This document shows positions 1 through 10,300 of a stretch of DNA of 64,000 nt, piece by piece; position 1 is the first letter of the stretch; every line of letters begins with the position of its first letter. Made by a program: the position numbers and the translations under genes. The notes beneath the pieces were generated by a model, which had not been told where the DNA came from, did not search any database, and was given only the letters and a program-made list of their open reading frames with translations. The stretch is from Ephydatia muelleri (lineage: Eukaryota; Porifera; Demospongiae; Spongillida; Spongillidae), in the NCBI GenBank assembly GCA_013339895.1, contig JABACO010000010.1:5391585-5455584 (forward strand). The letters run 5' to 3'.

Positions 1-683
1 AATACAGGGTAGTTGGCTTCAAGCAGTAGCGGATTGGGGAGATGTTGCCATAGATAATAGCTTTCAGTAGCTAGGGGGGTCTGGAAGGTCGCTGTCGGCT
101 CCTAGTAACCCGGACGAGGAGATCGCGCGCTCCTAGACCCACTACTGCAGAGGGAGCCAAAAAGAACACATCCAAGGGTTGATTTGTGCAAAACAAGTTA
201 CGTTGCCGCAAGTCGTCGCCTCAGATCACACGTGATTATAATTGGGCACTGTCCTTATATGGCTTGTCCCTGTCGCGAGTATCGTATATACCATTTTAAT
301 TTGTGATTGTCCGCTTCGAATTCTTTATAGAACGACCACATTGACAAATATGTGGATATGCACACACGCATATGGAAAAGTAGCAACAGAAAAGGAATTA
401 ACGTTAATTTCCCAGGCCAGGGTCATGGCGCCACCACGTGGTCGAATATAAAAAGCTATAGGCCTATAGTGGCCTTACTTATACACTTAGCCTTCAGTGA
501 TGCCTTAGTTTTTCAGAAAACAAACACACGTAGTTTAATGCGTATCATGTTTATCGAATAGACCTAGGACTATTCCGCGTTTGACAGACCATAAAACTTC
601 AAACGGCTTAGTATCGAACCAAAAACATGCGCTCCTACTATACATGTAGTCCCAAACTAAGAACATACCAAGTTTGGGTGCAG
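1..683. other. No gene recognised
   Basis: AT-rich sequence with no reading frame resembling a known family, no splice-bounded exon and no obvious repeat. It ends at the target site of the LTR element that follows. Confidence 0.5.
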
Positions 684-688
684 TTAAG

Positions 689-790
689 TGTAGGGAAATG
701 ACAATATTAACGAAATAACTTAACTATTCACGGGTGTTGTGCTTGTATTGGAATCATTCATTCATGCTTGTGCTAGGTGGTTTCCTTACA
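689..790 (+). repeat. 5' LTR of Gypsy element
   Basis: 102-bp direct repeat beginning TG and ending CA, matching 3253-3360. It is unusually short for an LTR. TTAAG precedes it. Confidence 0.9.
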
Positions 791-810
791 TATTTGGCGA
801 CGAGGGTAAA

Positions 811-1906
811 AATGAACGAGGAGCAGATTCGAAACGCGGTACAAACGGTTCAAGTTCGACCGTTTTGACCCTGCTCAAGAAAAATGGGAATATTATATTC
901 AGCGTTTTGAAACGGAATTGGCCCACTACAACCTCCTTTCTGGTGATGCGACCGCGGTCCGGAAGCTCGAAAAAACCTTCTACTTTCAAAGGTGGGGCCG
1001 GAAGCGTTTAGAATATTGGTTGACCACCATCGTCCTGAGGCAGTTACAACCAAAACGTACCAGCTTTTGAAAAGCACGTTGCAAAGGCATTATCAGGCGG
1101 GAATTTGCATTCTAGCGGAGAGAGTCACTTTCGCGTCGAGGTATAGGAAAGAGGGAGAGACTGTATCACAATTTATTATCGCATTGCGCGCCATCGCTGG
1201 AAATTGTAGTTTTGGCCCGTCTTTAGAAGAACGCTTACGTGATCAATTGGCTATTGGTATTAACAACGATTACTGGCAAAGAGAATTATTTCGAATACAC
1301 ACTACCAATGAAGCTACACTCCAACAAGTTGAAGCTTCAGCTTTGGTTTTGGAACAGGCGCATAATCAGCAACATAAGATTCAAGCCTTGGGGAAAGACA
1401 ATACAGGAACAGAGTCTGGCATTCGAAGAGTGAAGGGGTTACAAGAGACCGCACCTCACGCACGTGGTAGCATGCGTAATACGTCAGGTTTTACACCTAA
1501 GGAACTGGAAGAAGGGCGAGACTGCTTAAGGTGCGGATTCCCGAAACATCGAACTGGAGAGAAATGCCCAGCCCAAGGAGCAATCTGCAATTCATGTGGG
1601 GCCTCGAATCATTTCGCTAGGGTATGCATGAAGTCAAAAGAGCAACAGTTACTCACTGTGGTCAAGGGGGCTACCAAGACAAGACGTGTGAATGCAGTAG
1701 CAATTGATCTAGATGATGAAGAATACACAGATTCAGTGATAGATGGGGATGACAGTGGAGAAAGAGAAGTGAACACAGTACAGATCAGGACTCTGAGAGG
1801 CCAGGCAGCACGTCTGAGTGTGTTGTTAAATGGAGTAAGGGTGCAAATGCTTTATGACCCAGGAGCAGCACGGTCAGTAATCAGCGAACAATCTGGAAGA
1901 GAATAG
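811..1906 (+). pseudogene. Broken gag-protease of the Gypsy element
   Basis: The frame opens with an ATG at 811 just after the primer-binding site. It shifts near 850, where a capsid-like FDPAQEKWEYYIQRFE motif appears, and again near 990, then stays open to 1906. The middle is a typical gag capsid region. Two cysteine-rich knuckles follow (about 1531-1632): one CX2C-H-C and one CX2CX4HX4C, for nucleic-acid binding. The last segment resembles a retroviral-type aspartic protease, but its active-site triplet reads DPG instead of DTG (about 1856). The TAG at 1904 lies at the junction where the reverse transcriptase region has been deleted. The two frameshifts and altered protease make it non-functional. 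Confidence 0.8.
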
Positions 1907-1915
1907 GATCCCCTT

Positions 1916-2836
1916 ACCTGTCATCAGCAGACACTTTGGTGGCCTAACATTGATGAGGAAGTGAAAATGTATGTAAAGAAATGTAGCCCTTGTCAGCAGA
2001 ATCGTCCGCGGGAGCCGGAAAGTCTACTTTTTGCATGGAACACACCAAGTGAACCTTGGTCCAGGATCCATGTAGATTATGCTGGCCCCTTTGAGGGCAA
2101 GTATTGGCTGGTAGTCATTGATGCGTTCTCAAAGTGGTTAGAGATAAAACCAATGCAGGTTTCCACAGCAGCAGTAACAATAAAGGCATTGAGGGAAATC
2201 TTCTGCCGTTTTGGTTTACCACGAGTCATAGTATCTGACAATGGTCCTCAGTTCATAGCCTCTGAATTTAAAGACTTCTGCACTGCCAATAACATTACAC
2301 ATATTCGTGCTACCCCGTATCACCCAAAAACAAATGGACTGGCGGAACGGGCAGTGAGGACTTTTAAGGAGCGCTTCTCAGCTACAAAGATGCATAGGGA
2401 TGATTTAGACCTGACGCTGCAACGTTTCCTGATTTCCTACAGAAATACACCCCACAAGTCAACAGGCCGCTCACCTGCTGAATTGTTGCTGGGTCGAAGG
2501 ATTAGAACAAAGTTGAACCTCTTGAAACCAGATATAAATCACTACATGGACAAAGCTTTAACTCAGCAAAAAGTTTATCATGATACTAGGGCCAAGTTTT
2601 CATCCTTCTCAATAGGAGACTTAGTTTGGGTTGGACGACCAGAAGGAAAAGGATATGAAAGTGGCTGTATTATGAGGAAAACCAGACCACTATCATACAT
2701 TGTGAATGTTAATGGGATTGAACGCAGGAAGCATGCCGACCAGCTAAGGAAGAGAATGGCAGAATCAGACGTAGAGAGTGAGGAAGCAGAGGACACACCC
2801 CCAAAACTACAGCAGAAACGGAGCCTCATAATCTAG
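1916..2836 (+). pseudogene. Integrase of the Gypsy element, 5'-truncated
   Basis: The frame carries the end of the zinc-binding domain (WWPNIDEEVK, then CSPCQ near 1984). The catalytic core follows with D at 2075, D at 2237 and E at 2345, giving the D,D(35)E spacing of retroelement integrases. The surrounding HVDYAGPF, VSDNGPQF and YHPKTNGLAERAV blocks are those of Gypsy elements. This part is open and looks competent, but it is fused directly to the protease remnant because reverse transcriptase and RNase H are gone. Confidence 0.85.
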
Positions 2837-2886
2837 AGCAGCTCATACACCCACATACTTCTCAACCTGTCTACAGGAGAAAAAAC

Positions 2887-3237
2887 TTGGACCCTGTTCC
2901 CCAACCTCCACCCTCTGTGCAGGACCCTTCAGTCAGACAACAAGGCAATTTTCAGCCAAATGCAATACACCAACCACAGCAAGATCAGTTAGGGGCAGAT
3001 GAAAGGTCAGAACCCGAGAGTGTTTCAGATCAGACAGTGAAAGAGCCTGGACATGAGCTACCCAAGGGTCAGCTTGAAGGTCCTCAGCATACCCTTGAAG
3101 GGGAGGTAAATAATCAGGCAGATCAAAGTTCTAACAACTTACCACCAGCAAGTATCTCAGAACAGCGTCCACAAAGAATCAGAAGACCTCCATCCCGACC
3201 ATATGACAAGTACCTGTGGGATCCTAGAGCAAAATAA
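2887..3237 (+). pseudogene. C-terminal tail of Gypsy pol, out of frame
   Basis: The proline/glutamine-rich frame ends in a basic RRPPSRPYDKYLWDP segment. That resembles the C-terminal tail of Gypsy polyproteins of the type that follows integrase. It is in a different frame from the integrase, separated by the stop at 2834-2836, so it reads as a frameshifted continuation of pol and not as an env gene. No membrane segment or signal peptide is visible. Confidence 0.55.
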
Positions 3238-3252
3238 AAGGGAGAGACAGGA

Positions 3253-3360
3253 TGTAGGGAAATGACAATATTAACGTAATAACTTAACTATTCACGGGTG
3301 TTGTGCTTGTATTGGAATCATTCATTCATTTGTCTGCTTGTGCTAGATGGTTTCCTTACA
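3253..3360 (+). repeat. 3' LTR of Gypsy element
   Basis: 108-bp partner of 689-790 with a 6-bp internal insertion. TTAAG follows immediately. Confidence 0.9.
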
Positions 3361-3448
3361 TTAAGTTCCTTATATCCAACGCAGCCAGAACTGAACGCCC
3401 TAATTTACTGTCACGGGCGTTTGTTAATTTTTAAAAATATATATTCAA

Positions 3449-4520
3449 CTGGGTCAGTTTCCGAGAAAATGAAAAGTGGCTATATATATATGGGACAGTT
3501 TCCGCGAAAATTGCCCCACGGTTAAAATGTTATAAAAATGCATCGCGTTTGAATCGCTATAACTTCCCAACGGATAACGCTATCGACTTCCTATGTTCAA
3601 TACTTCATACTACACCATTTCACTATGAAGTGCTGAAAATAGGAAGTCGATAGCGTTATCCGTTGGGAAGTTATAGCGATTCAAACGCGATGCATTTTTA
3701 TAACATTTTAACCGTGGGGCAATTTTCGCGGAAACTGTCCATATAAAGTTATAAAAATGCTTCACGTTTGAATCGCTAAAACTCCATAACGGTTTAAGCA
3801 ATCAACTTCCTATTTCGAACACTTCGTGCCACACCATGCACTTCTCTCTACGAAAATATATTTTCGTGTCTTACCCTTGCTCCTTGCCGACGTTACAAGG
3901 CACAGTACCCCGAGGGGTTCAAAATCCAGGTAGCTCCCTGCAGGAATGTCCAAATCACTTCAAAATCGATATGCACGTAAAGGAGTCCTGTCACTATTGA
4001 TTTCTGCAGATCGTTGATTTTTACCTCTTCCGTTATGGAGATACAGCAATGCAAAGTAAGGTCCACGTTTCCCGCTCGAATCGCGCCTTTCTCAGTCCTT
4101 GAACCGCTTCCATTCTCCCGAGTGGGACTGAGAAAGGCGCGATTCGAGCGGGAAACGTAGACTTTACTTTGCATTGCTGTATCTCCATAACGGATAAGGT
4201 AAACATCAACGATCTGCAGAAATAAACAGTGACAGGACTCGATCCTTTACGTGCATATCGATTTTGAAGTGATTTGGACTTCCTGCAGGGAGCTACCAGG
4301 ATTTTGAACCCCTCGGGGTACTGTGCCTTGTAACGTCGGCAAGGAGCAAGGGTAAGACACCAAAATCGATTTTCGTAGAGAGAAGTGGTGTGGCAAAAAG
4401 TGTTCGAAATAGGAAGTTGATTGCTTAAACCTTTACGGAGTTTTAGCGATTCAAACGTGAAGCATTTTTATAACTTTTTATATATATAGCCACTTTTCAT
4501 TTTCTCAGAAACTGACCCAA
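3449..4520. mobile_element. Foldback (long palindromic) element
   Basis: The outer arms TGGGTCAGTTTC...GAAACTGACCCA are followed inward by arms of roughly 300-400 bp that are nearly complementary up to a centre near 4115-4125. It has no coding capacity and is a non-autonomous foldback or MITE-like element. A second palindrome of the same style is inserted in its left arm. The arms contain a core (TCCGTTATGGAGATACA near 4032) that recurs in the element at 54057-54820. Confidence 0.85.
3491..3740. mobile_element. Nested palindromic element
   Basis: A nearly perfect hairpin with termini GGGACAGTTTCCGCGAAAA and its complement, centred near 3615. It interrupts a TATATA run in the left arm of the larger foldback. 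The right arm of that foldback continues uninterrupted at 4470-4500, which shows this is a later insertion into a TA-rich target. Confidence 0.85.
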
Positions 4521-5109
4521 CTGAACTAGGTACCCTCATGACCAAAAGTGCCCCAGGAACCCAGGGGAAGAAGCCTATGGGCATGAGAACCTGGTAGAAA
4601 GTTACCTTGAACATATTAGCATCATCTGAAATGAGTCAAACCATACCTTCCTATCTTACGTATACATTCAGAGTAACAAAAAAGAATAGTGATAAAAAAT
4701 CATTATAAAAAGCAATTTTCCATACATCTCTATGGAGGAGTACTAATCCTTATGAGGAACCTCGCAGCAGTGGCTGAAAATTCCATCAACCTGCAGCTGG
4801 CAGAGTGATAGCTTATCATGTTATCCATCATGGGGCTTCTTTCAAACTTAAATAGCAACTTTCCCTGATTTATGGTATTAACTTTACCCCATACATTTCT
4901 ATGGACGCGTGCGCGGGAAATGTGACGGACGTTTGCAAAATTGGCCAGGAATTGTTAATGAGCGTCCGAGCAATGGTCTAATATATAATATATATTAGAC
5001 CCGACCCGCGAAACTAGCGGGAAATGTGCTTTAACTTAGAAAGCAAATATCCTATCACCTGTTAAAGTAAAAATTAACGAAAAGTATATTTAAGTACCTC
5101 AAGAGCTTC
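4521..5109. other. Non-coding stretch between foldback copies
   Basis: No recognisable frame. A small palindrome (TCTAATATATAATATATATT) lies near 4978. Nothing else identified. Confidence 0.4.
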
Positions 5110-5388
5110 TCTAACTGGAAACCGAATTTGAGGCAATGCCGACACTCCTGCAGGGAAATACTCGTGTTTCGAACCCCTGGAGGTAAGACCTCTTGTATTT
5201 TCCCCAGGGAGTGGAGAGCTAAGAGACAATATTCGATTTATCCATAGAGAGATGGTGTGGCATCATGTGGTGAAAATAGGAAGTCGACAGCATTAACCGT
5301 TCGGACGCTACGACGATTCACGCGCAGACCATTTTTATAACTATAATGTTATAAAACATAGGACATTTTCGCGGAAACTGTCCCATAT
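5110..5388. repeat. Half copy of the foldback family
   Basis: One arm only. The order CTCCTGCAGGGA, CGAACCCCTGGAGG, GGAAGTCGACAGC, then TTTTCGCGGAAACTGTCCC repeats that of the right arm of the 3449-4520 element and the terminus of the nested one. It appears to be a decayed or truncated relative. Confidence 0.6.
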
Positions 5389-5389
5389 A

Positions 5390-5711
5390 ATTATATTTTT
5401 GGCCTAGATCATTGTCATTTTATTCAATATTCCAATAATCGTGTCGTAGATCCCAAGAACTTTGACCAATAATCCAAGGTCTTCAGTGATGATTAATTAA
5501 GGTAATTTCTTCTTCCACACAGCCTTCAAAACCTTTTCAAATGGAATGAGTTCACATGCAAACCACTAATCATCTGATACTCGCGTTACAAACTGCTAAA
5601 TGAAAACCATGCATTACATGTATTGTAAAATGATATCTATATACCACATGTCATTGCAAAGAAAATCTACATAATGAATTAATGATGTACAAAAGGGTTC
5701 AACTACAACGT
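5390..5711. repeat. Left host flank of the giant transposon (inverted copy at 27.5-27.9 kb)
   Basis: Matches the reverse complement of about 27540-27895 over its whole length. The match breaks exactly at the CACTG terminus at 5712 and resumes at 17055, which shows that 5712-17054 was inserted here. Confidence 0.88.
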
Positions 5712-5725
5712 CACTGTTAAAAAAA
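5712..5725 (+). repeat. Left terminal inverted repeat of giant transposon
   Basis: CACTGTTAAAAAAA, matched by the reverse complement at 17041-17054. The first three bases CAC are shared with RAG/Transib and CACTA ends. Confidence 0.85.
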
Positions 5726-5865
5726 GGGTGTTGCCACAACACACTTAGGGGTGTTCGTACGCCTGTTTAGGAATAACACCCCATGGAGTGTAGTGGTAAC
5801 CGCTCAGGAGTGTTACAGCCAACACCCCTGAAGTGTAGCCATTACACTCTTATGGGTGTTGACAC
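5726..5865. promoter_or_regulatory. Left subterminal GGGTGTT/AACACCC repeat array
   Basis: About seven copies of GGGTGTT or its complement, some with one mismatch, in both orientations and spaced roughly 15-30 bp. Arrays like this in CACTA-type elements bind the element's own DNA-binding protein. That role here is inferred. Confidence 0.6.
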
Positions 5866-6780
5866 GGGTATCAGAAGTTCGTGTATGCACCGTAATCTTA
5901 TGATACAACATAAATTGATCTTAATAAACTATACAACAGTTGATGATTTTAATAAAAAGTTGATAATAAATACAAACATACAACAAAACTATAAACATGT
6001 CTTTAGGGCCTATACGACGATCGAGTAGTCCTGGAGTGTTTCTTTGCATGCTTCGGACACTAAACAAATGAAGAAGACACATGCATATATATAAAGGTCA
6101 GGTTCCAATATGAGACATGTCTAACCTTTTTAATTGAATCTTGGGTGCCACCATCAGTCCAACGATGGTCATGTTCGCTAAGCAGATCGGTGACAATAAC
6201 AACGTCAATCGTACCGATTGTTAAGCTTACCTCGAAGGCTTGCTAGAGCCAGCGTGTCATATGACCTTTGTAAGGTAAGGTAGGGCGTTATTTAACGCGA
6301 CAAGGTACTTACCTGCCTTAAGCAGTGGCTCATTATAGTGGGTAGCGCAGCACACAGTAGTAGCCGAATTTTCCTTAGCTAGAGCGTATAAACAGGCATT
6401 CCGGTCCGATCGCGAACTGCTGTTCTCGATGAACTCTCTTCAAAGCGCTCAACTTGCTTTACTCAAATGCATCGCTCAACGCTGGAAGGAAACAAATAGC
6501 TTACCAAAAAGTCTTGTAACACTGAACTTACCTGTTCATAAATAACAGAACGTGTTTCTAAAGGTCACGCATGCGCAACGAAATATATTTTTAGCATGAC
6601 CCTACATGTATATTTGTTACAATTGTGGATAATCAACATGTCTCACGATGACAAGAAAGGACACAAATAGCTTGGGTACACTGTAGGTATTCAGGATGTC
6701 TAAGATATAGAGTTGTCCAAATGTGAGGAAAGCTATACAGGACTTTTGAGTAGTTCCAATTGCAAAAAGTGCACTTCTCT
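5866..6780. other. Non-coding interior of giant transposon
   Basis: No frame with recognisable family features and no strong repeat. It leads into the TG-rich microsatellite block. Confidence 0.4.
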
Positions 6781-6974
6781 CAGAGTGTATTTGCTGTCCA
6801 ACAGTATTTCTGTGTATGTGTGAATGTGTGTGTACATGTATGCATACAATACACACATGAATTATACACATACACACATGTGCAAGTGTGTTAATATGTG
6901 TGCATTGTGTGTGTAATGCGTGTGTATGTGTGTATTTGCATGTGTGTGTATGTGCATGTGGCCATGTGTGTATG

Positions 6975-7166
6975 CAGGCCTGTAGCCAGGGGGGTTAGTC
7001 GATCCCCCTCGTTTGATGCCTGATTGCTAAGGGGGACCCCCCCCCCCCCCCCCCCCCCCCGACTCCCGCTTTCATATGTGAGGTCCCCCCTCCCCCCTTT
7101 CCCAACAATCCTGCAGTCCTATTAATTGACGCTCCCCCCCTGCCAGACTTCCTGCCTATGAGCCTG
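6975..7166. mobile_element. Small hAT-like non-autonomous element
   Basis: It starts CAGGCCTGTAGCCAGG and ends in a degenerate complement (TGCCTATGAGCCTG). The interior is GC-rich with a 24-C run (7037-7060). The termini match the CAGG-CCCGTAGCCA type seen intact at 7903. Target duplication cannot be judged because it lies within TG repeats. Confidence 0.55.
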
Positions 7167-7280
7167 TGTATGCATGTGCATGTGTATGTGTGTGCTTATG
7201 TGTACATGTGTGTGTATGTGTTCATATGTGTATGTGTGTGTCAGCATGAGTGTGCGTGGCAGCTGTGACTTCGTAGTTCT

Positions 7281-7894
7281 ATATATACTCACACAAATAC
7301 TCATAACCACACACACATGCACACACATACACACATGTTCATCACACACATGTACACACGTCACACATACATACACATACACACATGCACAGACACATTC
7401 ACATGCACACACGTGCACACACTATCACACATGCACACACATGCTCACACACACATGCACACACAACGCACACACAATGCACACAAATGCACACACACAT
7501 GCACACACGTGCAGACATACACACATGCACACACACATGCACACACATGCATGCATGTATGTGCATGTGTGTGTGCATTGTGTGTATGTCTGCACGTGTG
7601 TGCAGGTGTGCATTGTGTGCATGTGTGTGTGCATTTTGCACGTGTGTGCAGGTGTGCATTGTGTGCATGTGTGTGTGTATGTGTGTGCACATGTGTGTGC
7701 ATGAGTGTACATGTGCGTATGTGTGAATGTGTCTGTGCATGTGTGTATGTGTACATGTATGTATGTGTGACGTGTGTACATGTGTGTGATGAACATGTGT
7801 GTATGTGTGTGATGCACATGTGTGTATGTGTGTGCATGTGTGTGTATGTGTGTACACATGTGTGTGGTTATGTGTATTTGTGTGAGTATATATA
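7281..7894. repeat. Long inverted repeat made of microsatellite
   Basis: 7281-7550 is mainly CACACATGCA and 7557-7894 is mainly its complement. Non-repetitive landmarks also mirror (TATATACTCACACAAATA against TATTTGTGTGAGTATATA; TCACACATACATACAC against GTGTATGTATGTGTGA). It is therefore a true inverted duplication centred near 7553 and not a chance feature of the repeat. Confidence 0.75.
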
Positions 7895-7902
7895 TGTATG
7901 TG

Positions 7903-8266
7903 CAGGCCCGTAGCCAGGTCAGGAAATAGGGGGGTTCGGAAAACAAATGTGGACCTAACTAGTGGGCGGTGGCCGAGGTGGGTTGCCCGATACGAAAAAG
8001 GGGGGGTGGGCAGTCCACTTCAGGGCCGATATACGAAAAGTGGGGGGGGGGGGGGGGGGGGGGGGGGGGCAATTCGCTTCAGGTCCATTACGAAAAGTGA
8101 GGGGGGGGAGCGATGTAAGCTCCCCCATTGGGGTCTGGGGCAAAGCCCTAGAAGCTTCGCAAGCCAGGACCCGCACCACATAAGCGGACCTTGACCCTTT
8201 TAGGGGGGGGGGGGGGGGGGGGGGGGTTCGTTCGAACCCCCGGAACCCCCAATGGCTACGGGCTTG
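7903..8266. mobile_element. hAT-like non-autonomous element
   Basis: Terminal inverted repeats CAGGCCCGTAGCCA and TGGCTACGGGCTTG bound a 364-bp unit containing G runs and a GCTCCCCCATTGGGG(T)CTGGGGCAAAGCCC-type segment. Such ends are typical of hAT elements in many animals. It has no transposase. Flanks are microsatellite, so the expected 8-bp duplication is not resolvable. Confidence 0.75.
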
Positions 8267-8417
8267 ATGTGTGTACATGCATGCATGCAAGTGTGTGGTT
8301 ATGTGTATGTGTGTGCAGCTCGTGTTGTACGTATAAGTGTTAGTGCATCTGCTATGCAAACATGTGCATGCATGTGAACATTGTCAAATAATTAATAGTT
8401 ATTGTATTTATCTAGTA

Positions 8418-8712
8418 CAAGTAAATAAAAACATTCTCTAACGAGAAAGTTGGTGGGCATATAGGATTGACAATGTTGGTGTAAAAAGCACGGAAACAAG
8501 TGTGACAGAAATGTTACTGGAAAATTGAAATAGGCCTATATTTAGCCCAGTCACATTTAGGCAGCGCACGCCTGAGAAAATGGGCTAAATATAGGCCTAT
8601 TTCAATTTTCCAGTAACATTTCTGTCACACTTGTTTCCGTGCTTTTTACACCAACATTGTCAATCCTATATGCCCACCAACTTTCTCGTTAAAGAATGTT
8701 TTTATTTACTTG
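8418..8712. mobile_element. Palindromic foldback element
   Basis: Arms of about 125 bp (CAAGTAAATAAAAACATTCT... and complement) are almost identical, with a short loop near 8550-8570. It is a non-coding MITE-like hairpin. Confidence 0.85.
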
Positions 8713-9034
8713 TTTCATAAGTTTTTTTTCTCCGTGTCAAAGAATTATAAACGCTTTGTTTTTACAATACGACTTTAATAATGAAAAGTAATAAATTAAC
8801 TAACACATAAATTAAAATGGTACGTATAATTGTTTTTAATATAATTAATTATTTTGCCGCCTCCTCGGCCTCTTCTCCCTCCTCTTCCTCTTCTTCCCCC
8901 CCCCCCCCCCCCGCCTTGGGTATGGCCATGCGGGTGGCGGGGGCAGGAAAAAAGGCGGGGGCAGCATTGGGGGGAGCAGTGGCGGGGCAGAACTGGTACT
9001 GGCGGTGGGAGGGGCGCTGCTGGTGGTGGTGGGA

Positions 9035-9568
9035 CTAGCTCTGGGGGGGGGGGGGGGGCAGCGCTGCTGCTGGCCATGGTGGTGGGGCTAGCGCTGGTGG
9101 GGGCAGCGGTGGGGCTAGCGTTGGCGGGGGCAGCGCTGCTGCTGGTGGTGGGGCTAGCGCTGGCGGGGGCAGCGCTGCTGCTGGTGGTGGGGCTAGCGCT
9201 GGCGGGGGCAGCGCTGCTGCTGGTGGTGGGGCTAGCGTTGGCGGGGGCAGCGCTGCTGCTGGTGGTGGGGCTAGCGCTGGCGGGGGCAGCGCTGCTGCTG
9301 GTGGTGGGGCTAGCGTTGGCGGGGGCAGCGCTGCTGCTGGTGGTGGGGCTAGCGTTGGCGGGGGCAGCGCTGCTGCTGGTGGTGGGGCTAGCGCTGGCGG
9401 GGGCAGCGCTGCTGCTGGTGGTGGGGCTAGCGCTGGCAGGGCAGCGCTGCTGCTGGTGGTGAGGCTAGCGCTGGCGGGGGCAGAAGTTGTGATCGAGGAT
9501 GTATGTGCTTCCTCGACCTCCTCTCCTTCAGACTCATCAAAAAATTCTTTCCCGACTTCTTCAGCCAT
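9035..9568 (-). CDS. Proline/alanine repeat ORF (39-bp minisatellite)
   Basis: The 177-codon minus-strand frame starts with an acidic segment (MAEEVGKEFFDESEGEEVEE). It then consists of about ten copies of a 13-residue unit of the type ALAPPPAAALPPP, encoded by a 39-bp tandem repeat. The ATG follows CACGTAG, which could be a splice acceptor, so this may be an exon. The plus strand is also open because the repeat lacks stops, so coding status is uncertain. The frame breaks in a homopolymer near 9045, after which proline-rich coding could continue to about 8900. If real it would be a second protein of the giant transposon or of an element nested in it. I do not recognise a family. Confidence 0.35.
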   Translation of the reverse strand: MAEEVGKEFFDESEGEEVEEAHTSSITTSAPASASLTTSSSAALPALAPPPAAALPPPALAPPPAAALPPPTLAPPPAAALPPPTLAPPPAAALPPPALAPPPAAALPPPTLAPPPAAALPPPALAPPPAAALPPPALAPPPAAALPPPTLAPPLPPPALAPPPWPAAALPPPPPQS

Positions 9569-10300
9569 CTACGTGACAGACAGAGTATTGAAACAACTTG
9601 TAAAAAATTTAGTATTTACCTTTGAATTTATTTCAAGAGAGAAATGTGCTGTTCTATGGGTCGTTGGTTTATACCGGCCGGTATACATGCACAGCCACGT
9701 TTTCTAGCTGTGCTATAATTCTATTGGTCTATTGGTCTAATTTCATGAATGATATAGCTCATGGAGCCCCAGTGTCTACCATACTCTATGCATAAGCAGC
9801 TGCAACTGGTTGCACCAATGATCTACAGATGCCCCAGTAACTATATACATAATGCAGTGGCATCTATAGATTGTCTATAGATAAGACCTAAGGCAAACTT
9901 AGCTAAACTTAACAGGCTCCATGCTGTTTTGTGTGAGTGTATGAATTATCAGAGAAGTAAGGCTCAGCCCCAGCAGTATGAAACCTATGCCCGACTAAAA
10001 TATCACTCTCTTGCAACTTCTTTGCATTAACCTTAGGGATAGTTTTTAGCAGTGTCCTTTCTTCAACATCAGATAACTAATATACAATAATGTACAGACA
10101 CAGATGCATGCACAAATACCTTTTGTACAAACATTGACCTTTACATGTACAAGGAAACTGGGAAGCCTTACTGTACATCTGATAATACGGTATGCAGGCA
10201 TACAAGAAATGTGTTAATGTGTGCATGACAGGGAAGCCATGAGCCACGTGCAAAGCAGCCCTTAGATTTTAAATGCTACATACAGCATGCTATAACATAC
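9569..10300. other. Non-coding interior of giant transposon
   Basis: No recognisable gene. If the minus-strand basic gene and the proline-rich frame belong together, this is their intron, but their phases do not join directly. Confidence 0.35.

Larger units (their letters stand above)
689..3360 (+). mobile_element. Gypsy-type LTR retrotransposon with internal deletion
   Basis: Two short LTRs (689-790 and 3253-3360, both TGTAGGG...CCTTACA) flank the element. A perfect 5-bp target duplication TTAAG lies directly outside (684-688 and 3361-3365). The primer-binding site at 795-805 (TGGCGACGAGG) matches the 3' end of animal tRNA-Ser(GCT), from my knowledge of that tRNA. A purine-rich tract sits just before the 3' LTR. 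The interior holds broken gag-protease, then jumps to integrase. Reverse transcriptase and RNase H are missing, so the copy cannot be autonomous. The LTRs differ by about two substitutions and a 6-bp indel, which suggests a fairly recent insertion. Confidence 0.92.
6795..7900. repeat. TG/CA-rich microsatellite block
   Basis: Imperfect TGTGTGCATG/CACACATGCA repeats interrupted by a small hAT-like element at 6975-7166. All frames stay open because the repeat lacks stop codons, so the long frames here are not genes. Confidence 0.9.

Noticed and set aside
2887..3237. An env gene of the Gypsy element
   Set aside because: No signal peptide, transmembrane segment or cysteines. It resembles the basic tail of pol in another frame.
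7174..7946. Several long Cys/His/Val or Thr/His frames on both strands
   Set aside because: They are translations of TG/CA microsatellite, which lacks stop codons in most frames.
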